Made by a program: the position numbers and the translations under genes
Assembly: GCA_030612565.1 (NCBI GenBank)
Contig: JAUWNQ010000041.1
Coordinates: 1-5,874 of the forward strand
Source: Candidatus Bipolaricaulota bacterium
Lineage (GTDB): Bacteria; Bipolaricaulota; Bipolaricaulia; UBA7950; UBA9294
DNA length: 5,874 nucleotides
Direction: 5' to 3'
Shown here: positions 5,190 through 5,874 of the stretch, piece after piece
Position numbering within the stretch: the first letter of the stretch is position 1
Layout: the number at the start of each line of letters is the position of its first letter
The notes under the pieces: model-generated
Database searches by the model: none
What the model saw: the letters and a program-made list of their open reading frames with translations, nothing else
Told to the model about the DNA's origin: nothing

Positions 5190-5874
5190 ACAGAAGGCTG
5201 CATCCAAGGCAAAACCCGAACAGCTTCCCGCAGAGGAACGTCTCGATCAAGAGGTCGTGACGAACCAGGACCAGATCGCGGTCGACAAGGTAGCTGAGGA
5301 CCTCACTTCCGATGAGGAGTCCGTTGACGACGACCTCGTCGATGACGACCTCATCGTCGATACAGAAGAGTTCTCCGAGCCCACCGAATCAGACACCGCC
5401 GAGAAAGAGATAGACAGGCTTCAATCCGTACCCACCCGTGGCCGTCGCACCGAGGGAGTGCGGAGCACCAATAAGAGGGAAGACCCGGTGAAGACGTACC
5501 TCCGGGAGATAGGGAAAGTCCCGCTCCTGTCGAAGGAGGAGGAGGTCGACCTGGCGATGGCGATGGAGGCTGGAGCCCGGGTGAAGGCGATGGAGGTGGC
5601 GGTCGATGCAGAAGAACAGTTGAACGGAGCCCTCCTGTCAAAGAAGGATGGAGTGAGCATCCTCCCAGAGGAGAAACGCGAGGAACTCAAGGAACTGATA
5701 AAACGGGGTAAGGATGCCGCCGTATCCCTTGGTTACGGCTCGGATCTAAAGAAGGATGGACTCTGTCGCATACTGAAGGATGAGAAAAGGGGGCTCCAAG
5801 CAATTACGAAGGAGGGGAAGACCTCTCGCGAGCGGTTGACCATCTCCAACCTGCGGCTCGTCGTCTCGATCGCC
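5176..5874 (+). CDS. rpoD: RNA polymerase primary sigma factor RpoD/SigA (3'-partial)
   Basis: The primary sigma-70 factor directs RNA polymerase to housekeeping promoters. Only the first 233 residues are in the window; the frame is open to the right edge and ends within region 2.1. Residues 1-100 are charged and poorly conserved and correspond to region 1.1. They include a lysine-rich start and a strongly acidic stretch (about 45-70), as expected of the domain that occupies the DNA channel before promoter binding. Region 1.2 begins at DPVKTYLREIGKVPLLSKEEEV (103-124, shown as motif positions). Region 2.1 starts at about 219 with RERLTISNLRLVVSIA. Between them lies a mostly charged, helical spacer of about 80 residues, longer than in Bacillus SigA and close in size to that of Thermus SigA. 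The start is fixed by its ribosome binding site. The dnaG-rpoD order is that of the macromolecular synthesis operon. Confidence 0.96.
   Translation, partial: MAQGKQKAASKAKPEQLPAEERLDQEVVTNQDQIAVDKVAEDLTSDEESVDDDLVDDDLIVDTEEFSEPTESDTAEKEIDRLQSVPTRGRRTEGVRSTNKREDPVKTYLREIGKVPLLSKEEEVDLAMAMEAGARVKAMEVAVDAEEQLNGALLSKKDGVSILPEEKREELKELIKRGKDAAVSLGYGSDLKKDGLCRILKDEKRGLQAITKEGKTSRERLTISNLRLVVSIA
5326..5355 (+). repeat. 15-bp tandem repeat coding the acidic DDDLV/DDDLI of RpoD
   Basis: GACGACGACCTCGTC (5326-5340) is followed directly by GATGACGACCTCATC (5341-5355), 13 of 15 bases identical. The repeat is in frame and encodes DDDLV then DDDLI (residues 51-60) within the acidic N-terminal region. It looks like a small in-frame duplication in a poorly constrained region. 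It could alternatively reflect simple codon preference in an Asp-rich segment. Confidence 0.6.

Noticed and set aside
5351..5641. Proline- and serine-rich minus-strand frame with PPSPSPG-like repeats
   Set aside because: It is the complement of Gly/Glu/Met-rich codons in rpoD (for example GGCGATGGAGG), so its repeats are a by-product of that coding sequence.

Overview
This is a fully coding, single-strand stretch of a bacterial chromosome, about 58% G+C by eye. It carries housekeeping genes only. There are seven genes, all on the + strand, with no mobile element, RNA gene or CRISPR array visible. The lineage cannot be fixed from the sequence. PdxS/PdxT (DXP-independent vitamin B6 synthesis), strong Shine-Dalgarno sites and a primary sigma factor with a Thermus-sized spacer fit a deep-branching or Gram-positive-like bacterium rather than a gammaproteobacterium. 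No specific phylum is claimed.

Layout. Positions 2-478 hold the C-terminal half of pdxS, and 479-1042 hold pdxT, which starts on the base after the pdxS stop; together they encode the two subunits of PLP synthase. Positions 1043-1165 are the only real intergenic region. It is markedly A+T-rich and holds an 11-bp palindrome with a degenerate copy downstream, then a strong ribosome binding site. Positions 1166-2164 encode glyceraldehyde-3-phosphate dehydrogenase. A tight run follows: a ComF-type phosphoribosyltransferase-like protein (about 2175-2870), a small glyoxalase-II-like metallo-beta-lactamase hydrolase (2883-3455), DNA primase dnaG (3459-5189) and the start of the primary sigma factor rpoD (5176 to the window edge).

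How they fit together. dnaG-rpoD is the core of the classical macromolecular synthesis operon (usually rpsU-dnaG-rpoD), here without rpsU directly upstream. Gaps from gap to rpoD are 10, 12 and 3 bp and then a 14-bp overlap. This suggests one transcript, probably started from the leader before gap, that joins a central glycolytic enzyme to replication priming and housekeeping transcription. I see no wholly new system. The points most worth checking are this operon composition, the short spacer in RpoD, unusual residues in the DnaG TOPRIM motifs, the leader before gap, and a roughly 3.5-fold excess of GATC.
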